NCBI GenBank assembly: GCA_020850375.1
Contig: JADZET010000120.1
Coordinates: 1 to 34,591 of the forward strand
Source of the DNA: Phycisphaeraceae bacterium
GTDB taxonomy: Bacteria; Planctomycetota; Phycisphaerae; Phycisphaerales; Phycisphaeraceae
DNA length: 34,591 bases
Reading direction: 5' to 3'
Shown here: positions 8,015-16,625 of the stretch, one piece after another
Position numbering within the stretch: position 1 is the first letter of the stretch
Layout: the number at the start of each line of letters is the position of its first letter
Translations under genes and position numbers: made by a program
The notes under the pieces: generated by a model
Seen by the model: the letters and a program-made list of their open reading frames with translations, nothing else
Told to the model about the DNA's origin: nothing
The model's database searches: none

Positions 8015-10534
8015 TCAGGCGCTCGCCAGCCACTTGTAGAGGGTGGCGGGGGGCAGGTCGGGAGAGAGGGCTATGTCCATGCCAGTTGGGGGTTTGGCGC
8101 CCAGCACCGTGATCGCGGCGGCAGCGGCGAGGTAGCCCGAGCGGACAGCTCCTTCCATGGTCGCCGGCCAGCCGGTGTCGCACCAGTCGCCGGCCAGGAA
8201 GAGATTGGGGGTGCGGCCCGCGGCGGTGGGGCGGTAGGCGTCGGAGCCGGGGCTGGCGGAGAAGGTGGCGCGTTTTTCCTTGACCACCCGGCCATGAACG
8301 AGCTCCGCGGCCGCGGCCCTCGGGAAAGCGCGGGCGAGTTCGCACCGGGCCATGGCGAGGATCTCGTCGGCGGGCTTGTCGACCCAGTCGTGGGCGGCGC
8401 TGATGACGGCGTGGAGGTATTGCACCTTGGGCGCCGACTCGTCCGGCTGGCGGTCGTCGGGGTCAACCAGTCGGCAGCCCTTGTTGAAGACCCACTGCAA
8501 GGGGCTCTGGGTCAGGACGACGTGCGGCAGGTCCAGCACGGGCTGGCCGTCGGGGTGCGCGACCTCAAGGTGAACGCCGATGATCGGGCTTGGCTCGAGC
8601 TTGTCGAGGTGCTGCAGGCGAGCGTCGTCGGCCACGAGTTGCGGCGGGCAGAGCTTGGCCAGGCGGTCGTAAGGAAGAGCGCTGACGTAGGCGTCGGCGG
8701 TCCAGGGCTGCTGATCCTCGAGAATGACCCCGGTGATCCGTCCGTTCTCGTAACGCAGCTCGCTGGCGCTGGTGGCAAGCATCACCCGCCCGCCGGTCGC
8801 CTCGAGCGCCTGCTCGGCCGCGTCGTAGAGGCGGACCAGCGGGACAGACGCCAGGCCCATCACGAAGGCGTCGGCGTGGGCGAGGAAGCCCAGGCGGAAG
8901 ACCTCGAGGGCGTAGCGGGCGCTGGCGCGGTCCATGGTCTGGTTGACGGCCCCGATGACCACCGGCCCCCAGAACTTCTCGACCGCCCCGGCGGGCTGGC
9001 CGTGGGCGGTGAGCCAGTCGGCGAAGCTCCGGTCGGCCCACTGCCGGGGGTCGCTGCGCATCACGGCCCGCATGCCCTGGGCGATGGCGAGCTTCTCGAA
9101 GAGCGAGAGGCTCGCAAAGCTCATCATCGCCCGCGTCAGGTGCAGCGGGGCGGCGACGTCGTCGGCCTCGAGGACGTCGAGGTGGCCTTGGCCGTCGAGG
9201 AAATGGAACCGACGGTGCCAGTGGATCAGGTGGTCCACGCGCAGGCGTCGGTAGAAATCCAGGAGATTCGTGCAGCACCCGAGCAGGACGTGCTGGCAGT
9301 TGTCCAGGACCTCGTGCGTCTCGGGGTCGGTGAAGCTCGTCGCCCGGCCGCCGAGGCGTTTACGCGTCTCGACGACGTTGACGCCCACGCCCGCCTCGGC
9401 CAGGCGGAGTGCGGCGGAGAGGCCGGCCAGGCCGCCGCCGAGGACAATGGCCGTCTTGCCGCTGGGCGGGGTGCTCGGCCGGCAGTCGTCGTCGGCGCGG
9501 CGGTGCGGGCGGGCGGGCCGCGCCGGAGCATGGCGTTTGGGCGCGGCGTCCTCGTAGGATCGCAGCACGGCCGCGACGGCGATGCCGACCTTGTGCAGAC
9601 TGCTCAGGCGGATCCGCCGGCGGAGCATGCCGCGCGGGTCGGCGGCGATCTTCTCGAGCAGGCCGTGGTAGATCTTCATCAGGGCCCAGCTCGTGGATCG
9701 GCAGGCGGGCGTGAGGTGCGACTCGAGCTCGGACGAGAGTTGGTAATAGGCCTGGGCGCGGCGGATCTGGAAGGCCATCAGGCTGTCGAACCGCTCATCG
9801 GGGCGGTTGTGCAGGACCATGTGCAGGAAGGTCGCCTCGTCGAGGCCGAAGCGGACCAATTCATCGTGCGGCAGGTAGATGCGGTCGCGGCGGGCGTCCT
9901 CGACCAGGTCGCGGAGGATGTTGGTCAGTTGCAGGCCCACCCCGCGCTGCTCGGCCAGGCGGAGGGTGTCGTCGTCGCCCTCGAAGCCCCAGAGCCGCAC
10001 GCAGGTCAGGCCGACGGTCGAGGCGACCTTGTAGCAGTAGTCGTAGAGCTCGTCGAAGTTGGTGTAGCGCGTCTTGACCTGGTCGAGCAGTTGGCCGGCG
10101 ATCATTTCATCGAACGTGTCAGCGGGCAATACATACCCTCGGAAGGTGTCGGCGACGGCGGGCCAGATCTCCTGTCGGGCGAGCTTGCCCAGGGGCTCAT
10201 CGCCGGCGTGACGGCCCTGGTGCAGGGCGTGGGTGAGGGTCTGAAAGTCGGCGAGTTCACGCTGTTTTTCGCTCATATCGCCGGGGCGGTCGGCGATGTC
10301 GTCGGCCCCGCGCATCCAGGCGTAGATGGCGAACATGGCCGACCGCTGAGCGGGGGGCGTCAGACGCAGGCCGTAGTAGAAATTCCTTGCACAGCGGCGC
10401 GTCAGCTCGCGGCAGCAAGTGTAGGAAGCCGCGACCGACGCGGGGCTGAGGTTGACCTTCCAGCCCATTGTTCCGCTGCCGGAACCCCCGGCAGATGGGA
10501 TGGCGGTCAGCGTTGTCACGCCTTGCTCGTTCAC
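8015..10534 (-). CDS. hpnDE: Fused presqualene-PP synthase / hydroxysqualene dehydroxylase (HpnD-HpnE)
   Basis: One 839-residue chain carries two enzymes that are usually separate. Residues about 25-330 are an isoprenoid synthase of the HpnD type: Asp-rich DDIAD at 78-82 and NILRDLVEDARRDRIYLP near 205-222. A Pro/Arg-rich linker (about 331-360) leads to an FAD amine-oxidase-like HpnE with GGGLAGLSAA at 366-375, ETRKRLGGRATSF, and the C-terminal LFLAGDWCDTGWPATMEGAV. HpnD couples two farnesyl diphosphates to presqualene diphosphate and HpnE reduces hydroxysqualene to squalene. With HpnC from the preceding gene, the route to squalene is complete. The GTG start overlaps the hpnC stop by four bases (GTGA) and follows GGGAGG, so the genes are translationally coupled. 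No squalene-hopene cyclase is in the window. Confidence 0.93.
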   Translation of the reverse strand: MNEQGVTTLTAIPSAGGSGSGTMGWKVNLSPASVAASYTCCRELTRRCARNFYYGLRLTPPAQRSAMFAIYAWMRGADDIADRPGDMSEKQRELADFQTLTHALHQGRHAGDEPLGKLARQEIWPAVADTFRGYVLPADTFDEMIAGQLLDQVKTRYTNFDELYDYCYKVASTVGLTCVRLWGFEGDDDTLRLAEQRGVGLQLTNILRDLVEDARRDRIYLPHDELVRFGLDEATFLHMVLHNRPDERFDSLMAFQIRRAQAYYQLSSELESHLTPACRSTSWALMKIYHGLLEKIAADPRGMLRRRIRLSSLHKVGIAVAAVLRSYEDAAPKRHAPARPARPHRRADDDCRPSTPPSGKTAIVLGGGLAGLSAALRLAEAGVGVNVVETRKRLGGRATSFTDPETHEVLDNCQHVLLGCCTNLLDFYRRLRVDHLIHWHRRFHFLDGQGHLDVLEADDVAAPLHLTRAMMSFASLSLFEKLAIAQGMRAVMRSDPRQWADRSFADWLTAHGQPAGAVEKFWGPVVIGAVNQTMDRASARYALEVFRLGFLAHADAFVMGLASVPLVRLYDAAEQALEATGGRVMLATSASELRYENGRITGVILEDQQPWTADAYVSALPYDRLAKLCPPQLVADDARLQHLDKLEPSPIIGVHLEVAHPDGQPVLDLPHVVLTQSPLQWVFNKGCRLVDPDDRQPDESAPKVQYLHAVISAAHDWVDKPADEILAMARCELARAFPRAAAAELVHGRVVKEKRATFSASPGSDAYRPTAAGRTPNLFLAGDWCDTGWPATMEGAVRSGYLAAAAAITVLGAKPPTGMDIALSPDLPPATLYKWLASA

Positions 10535-11550
10535 GCCGCGCCTCCCGATCGGCCGGTCCGCCAGTTCGTGAACTTGCCCCAGATCGCGCGGAACATCAGG
10601 CTCAGCTTGTCGGGCTTGGTCAGCGAGGGACGCCGGGTCAGCGTGTCGTAGTCGAGCTTCTCGATCATGCGGAGGAGCGATTCCCCGCCGAGGGTGAAGA
10701 GTTCGATGTCGAGGCGGACGTCGGGGGCGAGCGTCGGCCAGAGTCCTCGGCCGCGTTCGAAGAGGGGCCAGGTGCGCTCGACGAGGTTCTGGAGCGTGGT
10801 GCGGTAGGCGGGGAGGATGCCGCGGATGCCGGCCGAGGAGGTTCGGCAGGATGACCCGCCGCAGCCGCAGCCCGGGCCGCGATCGACGTCGGCGTGCACG
10901 GCCTTGACCATCAGCTCGACGTCCAGGCCGCTTACAGCCGCCACGTCACGCGGGACGTAGACGCGGTCGCGCTCGATGATGTCGCGGCGGACGTCCTGCC
11001 AGAAGTTGGCCAGTTGCAGGGCGGTGCAGGTGGCGTCCGAGAGCTGCTGACGCTGGTCGTCGCGGTGGCCGCAGAGGTAGAGGACCAGCCGGCCCACGGG
11101 GTTGGCGCTGCGCGTGCAGTAGTCCAGGACCTGTTCCCAACTGGCGTAGCGCAGGACGGTCTGGTCCTGCACGAAGGCGTCCACCAAGTCGTCGAACGGC
11201 TTGCGGGGCAGGTCGTGTTTCTCGATCGTCGGCCGCAGGGCGACGAAGACGGGGTGGCGGGGGGTGCCGGCGTAGCAGAGGTCGATCTCGTGCTTCCACC
11301 AGTCCAGCAGGCGCAGGCTTTCCTGGGTGTCACCCGTCTCGTCGCCGAGGTCGTCGGCCCAGCGGCAGAAGGCGTAGACGTGCCTGAAGTCGTCACGCAG
11401 GCGTTTGGGCAGGAGCCAGGAGACGACGGTGAAGTTCTCGTAGTGATTCTTGGCCAGTTTCTGGGTGTAAGCGTCGGCCTGCTCGTAGGTCAGGGTCTGA
11501 CAACGATCCGGGCCGAAGGTCTCAAGCTCGGGGAGGATGGCCGAAGGCAT
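10531..11550 (-). CDS. hpnC: Hydroxysqualene synthase HpnC
   Basis: HpnC converts presqualene diphosphate to hydroxysqualene in the three-enzyme HpnCDE route to squalene. The 339-residue protein has the two Asp-rich motifs of the squalene/phytoene synthase family: RWADDLGDE (DDLGD at 66-70) and NFWQDVRRDIIERDRVYVP (about 182-200). HNYENF-like NHYENFTVVSWLLPKRLR at the N-terminus is typical of HpnC rather than HpnD. It begins with ATG 11550, which has no strong ribosome site, and ends overlapping the fused hpnDE start. An unusual insertion, GPGCGCGGSSC at about residues 225-235, places three cysteines in a Gly-rich loop after the second motif. I do not know this from typical HpnC, and it might bind metal or form a disulfide. 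Confidence 0.93.
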   Translation of the reverse strand: MPSAILPELETFGPDRCQTLTYEQADAYTQKLAKNHYENFTVVSWLLPKRLRDDFRHVYAFCRWADDLGDETGDTQESLRLLDWWKHEIDLCYAGTPRHPVFVALRPTIEKHDLPRKPFDDLVDAFVQDQTVLRYASWEQVLDYCTRSANPVGRLVLYLCGHRDDQRQQLSDATCTALQLANFWQDVRRDIIERDRVYVPRDVAAVSGLDVELMVKAVHADVDRGPGCGCGGSSCRTSSAGIRGILPAYRTTLQNLVERTWPLFERGRGLWPTLAPDVRLDIELFTLGGESLLRMIEKLDYDTLTRRPSLTKPDKLSLMFRAIWGKFTNWRTGRSGGAA

Positions 11551-11639
11551 CTGGGCGAGTCAAAGCTCCGTGGAACCACCGTGAAAACCGGTCCAATACA
11601 TGATCTTACCACGGCGACGCCGGCTTCGGTCCGCGCATG

Positions 11640-11666
11640 AAAAACCCGGGCGATCCGTGCCCGGGT
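11640..11666 (-). terminator. Intrinsic terminator after the L,D-transpeptidase gene
   Basis: On the minus strand ACCCGGGC (complement of 11659-11666) pairs with GCCCGGGT (complement of 11644-11651) around a seven-base loop, and the second arm runs into TTTTTC. It lies 36 bases after the stop at 11702 and would separate that gene from hpnC. Confidence 0.85.
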
Positions 11667-11701
11667 CAAGTTGACGGCAGGGGGCCAATCACCCACGCGT
11701 C

Positions 11702-12958
11702 CTACGGCCGAATCTCGACGGTGCTCTGCCCGTCGACGAGCAGCTCCCAGACCCGCTCGATGTCGTCCGGCAGCAGGCGAACGCAGCCGAGGGACATCTG
11801 CCTGCCGATGGAGGTCGGGTCGATCGTGCCGTGCAGGCCGAAGCCGGTCTTGTCGCGGGTGCGGTCGTCGGCGCCCTCGAGGGCGAGCCAGTGCTCGCCG
11901 ATGGGGTTGGCCGGGTCGTCCGGGGGGTAGTAGCGGTGGCTGTTGGGATCGGTCCAGCCGGGGTCGACGAGCTTGCCGCCGGGTTTGACCCGCCAGGAGC
12001 CGATGGGGGTCGAGTCGTCCTTGCCCAGGCCGACGGGGAAACTGGCGACGAAGACGCGCTGGCCGGCGGGGTTGTAGGCGTACAGGTCGATGCGGAAGTC
12101 GTGCTTGTGGACGATGGCGTGGACGGGGCCGCGGATCATCTTGATCTTCTGGCCGACGAACATGCGGTGGGGATCGACCTTGTTGATCCGCTGGAGCAAC
12201 TGGTAGGTGATCTGGTACTTGGGCGCCAGGCGGGCCAGCACGTCGCCGGGCTGGATCACGTAGAGCTCGGCGATCGGATCGCCCGGGACGAACTTGGAGG
12301 AGAAGACCAGGTCCTTGTTGACGCTGTTGAGCGTGTCGCGGACGGTCTGGGCGTCGCGGGTGTCGAGCGGGGGATTGGCGGCGAAGAGCAATCGGCTGAG
12401 CGTCTCGCGGCCTTGCACGGCCTGGCCCTGCTCGATCTGGCGCATGCCCTGGCGGTAGGCCTCGGCGTTGGGCGAGGAGGAGGGGATGGTGGTGGGCATG
12501 CCCATGACGGGGGCCGAGGGTGTGGCCGGAGTGACGGACGGCGCGGGCGTGGGAGTCGGCGGGGTGTAAGTCGGTGTGGCGGGTGAGCCGGCCGCGGCCA
12601 GGGTGGTGTCGGCGCCTAAGGAGGCCGGGCTCGGGCGAGCGGCCGGCGCGTCGAGCGGGTCCTGGCCGAAGGTGATCGAGGGTGCGGGCGCGGCTGGTTT
12701 GGGCGCGGGCATGTCCGAGCCGGTGGCGAACCTCGGGGTGACGCTGGGGCTGACGGGCGAGAAGGCGGTCTGGGCCGGCTCGGCGGTGGTGAGCTTCGGC
12801 CCGGCGTCGGCCGCGACGAAGAAGCGGTAGCCGCCGACGACGCAGACGGCCGTGACGGCCATGACGATCCACGGCCGCATGTGCCGGCCGCGGTGCAGCG
12901 CCTTGGACGAGGCCATGTGGGTCGGACCCAGACGCGTTCGTTGCGAGGACAGGACCAT
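11702..12958 (-). CDS. LysM-containing L,D-transpeptidase (YkuD/ErfK type)
   Basis: A 418-residue cell-envelope enzyme. After a short cytoplasmic part, a membrane segment lies near residues 30-50 (IVMAVTAVCVVGGYRFF). It is followed by a long Pro/Thr/Ala-rich stretch to about 160, a helical segment, a LysM peptidoglycan-binding domain near 233-276 (YVIQPGDVLARLAPKY), and the YkuD catalytic domain with HGTID at 376 and SLGCVRL, catalytic Cys at 392. Such enzymes make 3-3 peptidoglycan cross-links or attach proteins to peptidoglycan, which agrees with planctomycetes having a peptidoglycan wall. The ATG at 12958 follows GGAG nine bases upstream. It sits 23 bases after rarA on the same strand and has its own terminator downstream, so the two may be co-transcribed. 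Confidence 0.9.
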   Translation of the reverse strand: MVLSSQRTRLGPTHMASSKALHRGRHMRPWIVMAVTAVCVVGGYRFFVAADAGPKLTTAEPAQTAFSPVSPSVTPRFATGSDMPAPKPAAPAPSITFGQDPLDAPAARPSPASLGADTTLAAAGSPATPTYTPPTPTPAPSVTPATPSAPVMGMPTTIPSSSPNAEAYRQGMRQIEQGQAVQGRETLSRLLFAANPPLDTRDAQTVRDTLNSVNKDLVFSSKFVPGDPIAELYVIQPGDVLARLAPKYQITYQLLQRINKVDPHRMFVGQKIKMIRGPVHAIVHKHDFRIDLYAYNPAGQRVFVASFPVGLGKDDSTPIGSWRVKPGGKLVDPGWTDPNSHRYYPPDDPANPIGEHWLALEGADDRTRDKTGFGLHGTIDPTSIGRQMSLGCVRLLPDDIERVWELLVDGQSTVEIRP

Positions 12959-12981
12959 GAGGCGTGCTCCGAGGCGATGGA

Positions 12982-14406
12982 TCAGGGGTCGGGGGTTGGG
13001 GGCTGAGCCGGCGTGTCGTTCCCGGGAACATTTCCGGGGGTCTGCTGCTGGATCCAGGCCAGGAATTGGCTGATCCTCTGCTCGTACCCACGCTGGGTCG
13101 GCACGTAGTACTGTTTATCGACACCGAGGTAGTCCTGGGCGACAAAACCTCTGGGGTCATCGTGCGGGTAGACGTAGCCCTGGGCGTTGCCGAGTTGCTT
13201 GGCGCCCTTGTAGTGACCGTCGCGCAGGTGGCGGGGGACGGGGACCATGCGGTTGTTGCGAACATCGCTCATCGCCTCGCCGATGGCGGTGGTGGCGGAG
13301 TTCGACTTGGGCGCGGTGGCCATGTAGATCACGGCCTGGGCGAGGGTGAGCTGGGCCTCGGGCATGCCGATGCGCTCGACGACGTCGAAGGCGGCCGCGG
13401 CGACGAGCAGGGCCCGGGGGTCGGCGTTGCCGACGTCCTCGCTGGCGAGGATGGCGATGCGGCGGGCGATGAAGCGCGGGTCCTCGCCGGCGGCGAGCAT
13501 GCGGGCGAGCCAGTAGATCGCGGCGTCCGGGTCCGAGCCGCGCATGGACTTGATCAGGGCGCTCGCCGCGTCGTAGTGCTGGTCGCCGGTGGGGTCATAC
13601 ACGACGGCCTTCTGCTGGATGGACTGCTCGGCGGTGGGCAGGTCGATGGTGATCGGATCGGTGGCCTTAGGCGCGGCGTGTGCGACGGGATCACCCGGGG
13701 ACAGCACGTCAGCAGCACCCTCCTTGCCGCCGGAGAGCACGGCGATCTCCAGCGCCGACAGCGCTCGTCGTCCGTCGCCGTCGCAGATCTTCGCCCAGTG
13801 CTCCAGGGCGTCGTCGGTGATGGTGATCTCCAGCGTGCCGTAGCCGCGCTCGGGGTCGGTGATGGCTCGTTGGATGAGGGTGCGGACCTGTTCCGTCGTC
13901 AATGGCTCGAACTGGAAGATCTGCGATCGGCTGACCAGCGGGCTGTTGATGGCGAAAAAGGGGTTCTCGGTGGTGGCGCCGATGAGCGTGACGACGCCGC
14001 GCTCGACGTCCTCGAGCAGGACGTCCTGCTGGCTGCGCGAGAAGCGGTGGATCTCGTCGAGGAAGAAGATGGTGCGCGTGCCCGAGAGCTCGAGGCGTTT
14101 CTTGGCCTCGTCGAGAACGGCCCGGACCTCCTTGACGCCGATGCCCGCGGCGTTGGCCTGCTCGAAGTGCCGACGGGTGTGGGCGGCGATGACGCGGGCG
14201 AGGGTCGTCTTCCCGGTGCCGGGCGGGCCGTAGAAGATCACGCTCGTGAGGCGATCGGCCTCGAGCATCCGGCGCAGGAGTTTGCCCGGGCCGAGGATGT
14301 GGTCCTGGCCGAGGAATTCCTCGAGCGTTCGTGGCCGCATGCGTACGGCCAGCGGCTCGGCCGCCTGGCGGCGCGCGGCGCGCTGTGAGGCCCATAAATC
14401 CGTCAT
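12982..14406 (-). CDS. rarA: Replication-associated recombination protein A (RarA/MgsA)
   Basis: A 474-residue AAA+ ATPase related to clamp-loader subunits, which acts at stalled replication forks. The protein shows RPRTLEEFLGQDHILGPG, Walker A GPPGTGKTT at 60-68, Walker B FFLDEIHRF at 114-122, IGATTENPFF sensor 1 region, DGDGRRALSALE, and the C-terminal tetramer region with YDAASALIKSMRGSDPDAAI, LASEDVGNADPRAL and KGAKQLGNAQGYVYPHD. The length is a little above E. coli RarA because of an insert after LSGGKEGAAD and a Pro-rich tail (PAQPPTPDP) encoded by a G/C-run tract. The start at 14406 lies six bases after a TATGAT box, with no good ribosome site, so the message could be leaderless. The function is secure from the motifs. 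Confidence 0.95.
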   Translation of the reverse strand: MTDLWASQRAARRQAAEPLAVRMRPRTLEEFLGQDHILGPGKLLRRMLEADRLTSVIFYGPPGTGKTTLARVIAAHTRRHFEQANAAGIGVKEVRAVLDEAKKRLELSGTRTIFFLDEIHRFSRSQQDVLLEDVERGVVTLIGATTENPFFAINSPLVSRSQIFQFEPLTTEQVRTLIQRAITDPERGYGTLEITITDDALEHWAKICDGDGRRALSALEIAVLSGGKEGAADVLSPGDPVAHAAPKATDPITIDLPTAEQSIQQKAVVYDPTGDQHYDAASALIKSMRGSDPDAAIYWLARMLAAGEDPRFIARRIAILASEDVGNADPRALLVAAAAFDVVERIGMPEAQLTLAQAVIYMATAPKSNSATTAIGEAMSDVRNNRMVPVPRHLRDGHYKGAKQLGNAQGYVYPHDDPRGFVAQDYLGVDKQYYVPTQRGYEQRISQFLAWIQQQTPGNVPGNDTPAQPPTPDP

Positions 14407-14412
14407 GACCTG

Positions 14413-14418
14413 ATCATA
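14413..14418 (-). promoter_or_regulatory. Possible -10 box giving a leaderless rarA mRNA
   Basis: TATGAT on the minus strand (five of six -10 consensus bases) ends six bases before the rarA ATG, so transcription would begin at or within a base or two of the start codon. No convincing -35 box is seen at the right distance, so this is tentative. Confidence 0.35.
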
Positions 14419-14460
14419 GCAGAGCCCGTTCGGCCGATGGTCGGGTCGCGACGGGTGCCT

Positions 14461-14528
14461 GTCTTAAGACTTTCTTAATCAGGCCATCAATGTCTCTTTT
14501 ATTGGAATCAGGTGAAGTCTTAAGTCTG
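14461..14528. repeat. Inverted CTTAAGACTT / AAGTCTTAAG pair in the rarA-chemoreceptor gap
   Basis: CTTAAGACTT at 14463-14472 (inside the perfect palindrome GTCTTAAGAC, 14461-14470) is repeated in inverted form as AAGTCTTAAG at 14515-14524, 42 bases apart. The interval is clearly AT-richer than the surrounding DNA. Paired palindromes in a divergent promoter region suggest a regulator-binding site for the chemoreceptor gene, for rarA, or for both. Confidence 0.55.
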
Positions 14529-14628
14529 TTTCAAGAACCCCCGATCCTCCGTACGTCAATCCACACACCTCGGCCCAGACCACGGCGGCCGCGGCGGGCG
14601 ACTTGGGCATATCCACAGGAGATCCGAC

Positions 14629-16512
14629 ATGAGCTGGCTGCGATCCATGGGGCTGGGGACGAGAATCATCCTGCTGATGCTGGTGATCCTCGGCGTGGTG
14701 GTGACGGTCAACGCCGTCGTGTTCGTCACGGGGCATCGTCACAGCGCGGTCGACGCGATGGTCGAGAAGGCCGCGGGCTTCACCGCCGTGGCCGACGAGG
14801 CCAAGAATCACACGTCCAAGCTGCAGGAGCGGGGGGCGTTCGACCTGACGGCCCTGCTGGCTGACCTGGAGGCGGATCGCAAGGCCGGCCGGAACTACAC
14901 CGACGCGAAGATCTTCGGCACCATCCCCGTGGTCGCCGGCTGGACCGCCGCCCGTGAGGCCGCCGAGCGCGAGCACATCGACTTCCGCATCACCGCCCAC
15001 GAGGCCCGCAACCAGGCCAATGAGCCCCAGCCGGGCTCGTTCGAGGACAAGCTCTTGACCCAGCTCGAGGGCCAGGTCACCGCAGGCGGGTCTGACGCGG
15101 CCTACGCGATCGACGAGTCGACCAACTCGCTGCACTACATGCGCGGCATTCGCATCGAGGCGTCGTGCCTGATGTGCCACGGCGACCCGAAAAACTCGGC
15201 CAGCGGCGACGGCATGGACCCGCTGGGCTTCAAGATGGAGAACTGGCCGGTGGGCAAGCTCCACGGCACGTACCACGTGGTGATGCCCCTGAGCGTGGTC
15301 GACAAGCAGGTCGCCAGCTTCATCGGCTACGGCCTGCTGTGGAGCGTGCCGCTGGTGATCGCCGGCGTGGGGCTGTTCGTCTGGGTGTTGCGGCGGATCT
15401 TCAATCGGCCCGTCAACGCCCTGATCGAACGCATCAAGGACATCGCGCAGGGCGAGGGCGACCTGACCCAGCGTCTGACGATCACCAGCCAGGACGAGAT
15501 CGGCCGGCTCGGCGGGTGGTTCAACCAGTTCGTGGCCAAGATCCACGACCTGATCGCCGAGATCTCCGGCGTGACCCGCGACGTGGCGAGCGCGTCGACC
15601 GAGATCGCCGCCTCGGCTGAGGAGCTGGCCGGGGGCATCTCCGAACAGAACCAGCAGATGACGCAGATCTCCGCAGCCGTGGAGGAGATGAGCTCCTCGA
15701 TCATCGAGGTGGCCAAGAAGAGCGGCCAGGCCGCCCAGAACGCCGACGAATCGGGCAAGGTCGCGCAGGAGGGCGGCAAGGTCGTGCAGGAGACGATCCA
15801 GGGCATGACCAACATCGACCAGGCGGTGACCGCCAGCGCCGCGAGCGTGGCCGAGCTGGGCAAGCGCGGCGAGCAGATCGGCCAGATCATCGGCGTGATC
15901 AATGACATCGCCGACCAGACGAACCTTCTGGCCCTGAACGCCGCGATCGAGGCCGCCCGGGCCGGTGAGCACGGACGAGGCTTCGCCGTCGTGGCCGATG
16001 AGGTCCGCAAGCTGGCCGACCGGACGACCAAGGCCACCGAGGAGATCGCCACCTCCATCCAGGCCATCCAGCAGGAGACGACGCAGGCGGTGGACCGCAT
16101 GAACTCCGGCACCGAACAGGTCAAGCAGGGCGTGAGCCGTGCGACCCAGGCCGGTCAGAGCCTGCAGAAGATCGTGTCCGGGGCCAAGGAAGTGGCCACG
16201 ATGATCAGCTCCATCGCCGCTGCGGCCGAGGAGCAGTCCGCCGCGGCCGAGCAGGTGGCGAGGAACATCGAGTCGATCAGCGCTGTGACCCGTCAGGCCA
16301 GCGAGGGCACGCAGCAGGCGGCCGAGGCGTCGGCGGGGCTCTCGCGGACGGCGGAGCAGCTCCAGAAACTCGTGGGCCGGTTCAAGATCCACGAGCAGCC
16401 CGCGTCGGAGGTGCGCTCCGGTGGGCCCGGCAACCCGCCGGCCAAGCGGACGGCCGCGCTCGTTCAGGCCTGGAAGAAGAATCAGGCGGGCGCGGCAAAC
16501 GCGAACGAATAA
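14629..16512 (+). CDS. Methyl-accepting chemoreceptor with haem-c type sensory domain
   Basis: A 627-residue transmembrane chemoreceptor. Membrane helices lie near 12-35 and 232-254. The periplasmic region between them matches the DUF3365/Tll0287-like type and contains [12 protein letters not shown], a CXXCH haem-c motif at 180-184. A HAMP linker follows (about 255-310), then a long coiled coil whose signalling tip [20 protein letters not shown] is at about 424-443, flanked by [16 protein letters not shown]. Family knowledge suggests haem-based sensing of redox, oxygen or nitric oxide, coupled to CheA/CheW. The ligand here is unknown. The ATG follows AGGAG seven bases upstream. No che or flagellar genes lie nearby. 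The gene ends in its own terminator just before the sirohaem/haem operon. Confidence 0.93.
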   Translation: MSWLRSMGLGTRIILLMLVILGVVVTVNAVVFVTGHRHSAVDAMVEKAAGFTAVADEAKNHTSKLQERGAFDLTALLADLEADRKAGRNYTDAKIFGTIPVVAGWTAAREAAEREHIDFRITAHEARNQANEPQPGSFEDKLLTQLEGQVTAGGSDAAYAIDESTNSLHYMRGIRIEASCLMCHGDPKNSASGDGMDPLGFKMENWPVGKLHGTYHVVMPLSVVDKQVASFIGYGLLWSVPLVIAGVGLFVWVLRRIFNRPVNALIERIKDIAQGEGDLTQRLTITSQDEIGRLGGWFNQFVAKIHDLIAEISGVTRDVASASTEIAASAEELAGGISEQNQQMTQISAAVEEMSSSIIEVAKKSGQAAQNADESGKVAQEGGKVVQETIQGMTNIDQAVTASAASVAELGKRGEQIGQIIGVINDIADQTNLLALNAAIEAARAGEHGRGFAVVADEVRKLADRTTKATEEIATSIQAIQQETTQAVDRMNSGTEQVKQGVSRATQAGQSLQKIVSGAKEVATMISSIAAAAEEQSAAAEQVARNIESISAVTRQASEGTQQAAEASAGLSRTAEQLQKLVGRFKIHEQPASEVRSGGPGNPPAKRTAALVQAWKKNQAGAANANE

Positions 16513-16537
16513 TATTGTTGGGGGTGTGGTACGCCAG

Positions 16538-16561
16538 CGCCCGGCCCGGCCGGGCGTTTTT
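16538..16561 (+). terminator. Intrinsic terminator after the chemoreceptor gene
   Basis: CGCCCGG (16538-16544) and CCGGGCG (16550-16556) form a 7-pair GC stem with a five-base loop, followed directly by TTTTT. It lies 26 bases after the chemoreceptor stop and separates it from the tetrapyrrole genes. Confidence 0.88.
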
Positions 16562-16625
16562 CATTGGTCGGGGCCGGTGGCCAGGGGGACCGAGGGCCGG
16601 GCCGGACCGCGTTAGAAAGCATAAG

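Noticed and set aside
8294..10651. Open frame of 785 codons on the plus strand opposite hpnDE
   Set aside because: It mirrors the third-position GC bias of the hpnDE gene. The product is a Val/Gly/Glu/Ala-rich sequence without any family motif, while the opposite strand has clear enzyme motifs.
14479..16392. Open frame of 637 codons on the minus strand opposite the chemoreceptor
   Set aside because: Gly/Leu/Asp/His-rich shadow of the coiled-coil gene, with no ribosome site or domain.
14629..16512. Part of a chemotaxis gene cluster
   Set aside because: No cheA, cheW, cheB, cheR or flagellar gene is found on either side, so the receptor is an orphan in this window.
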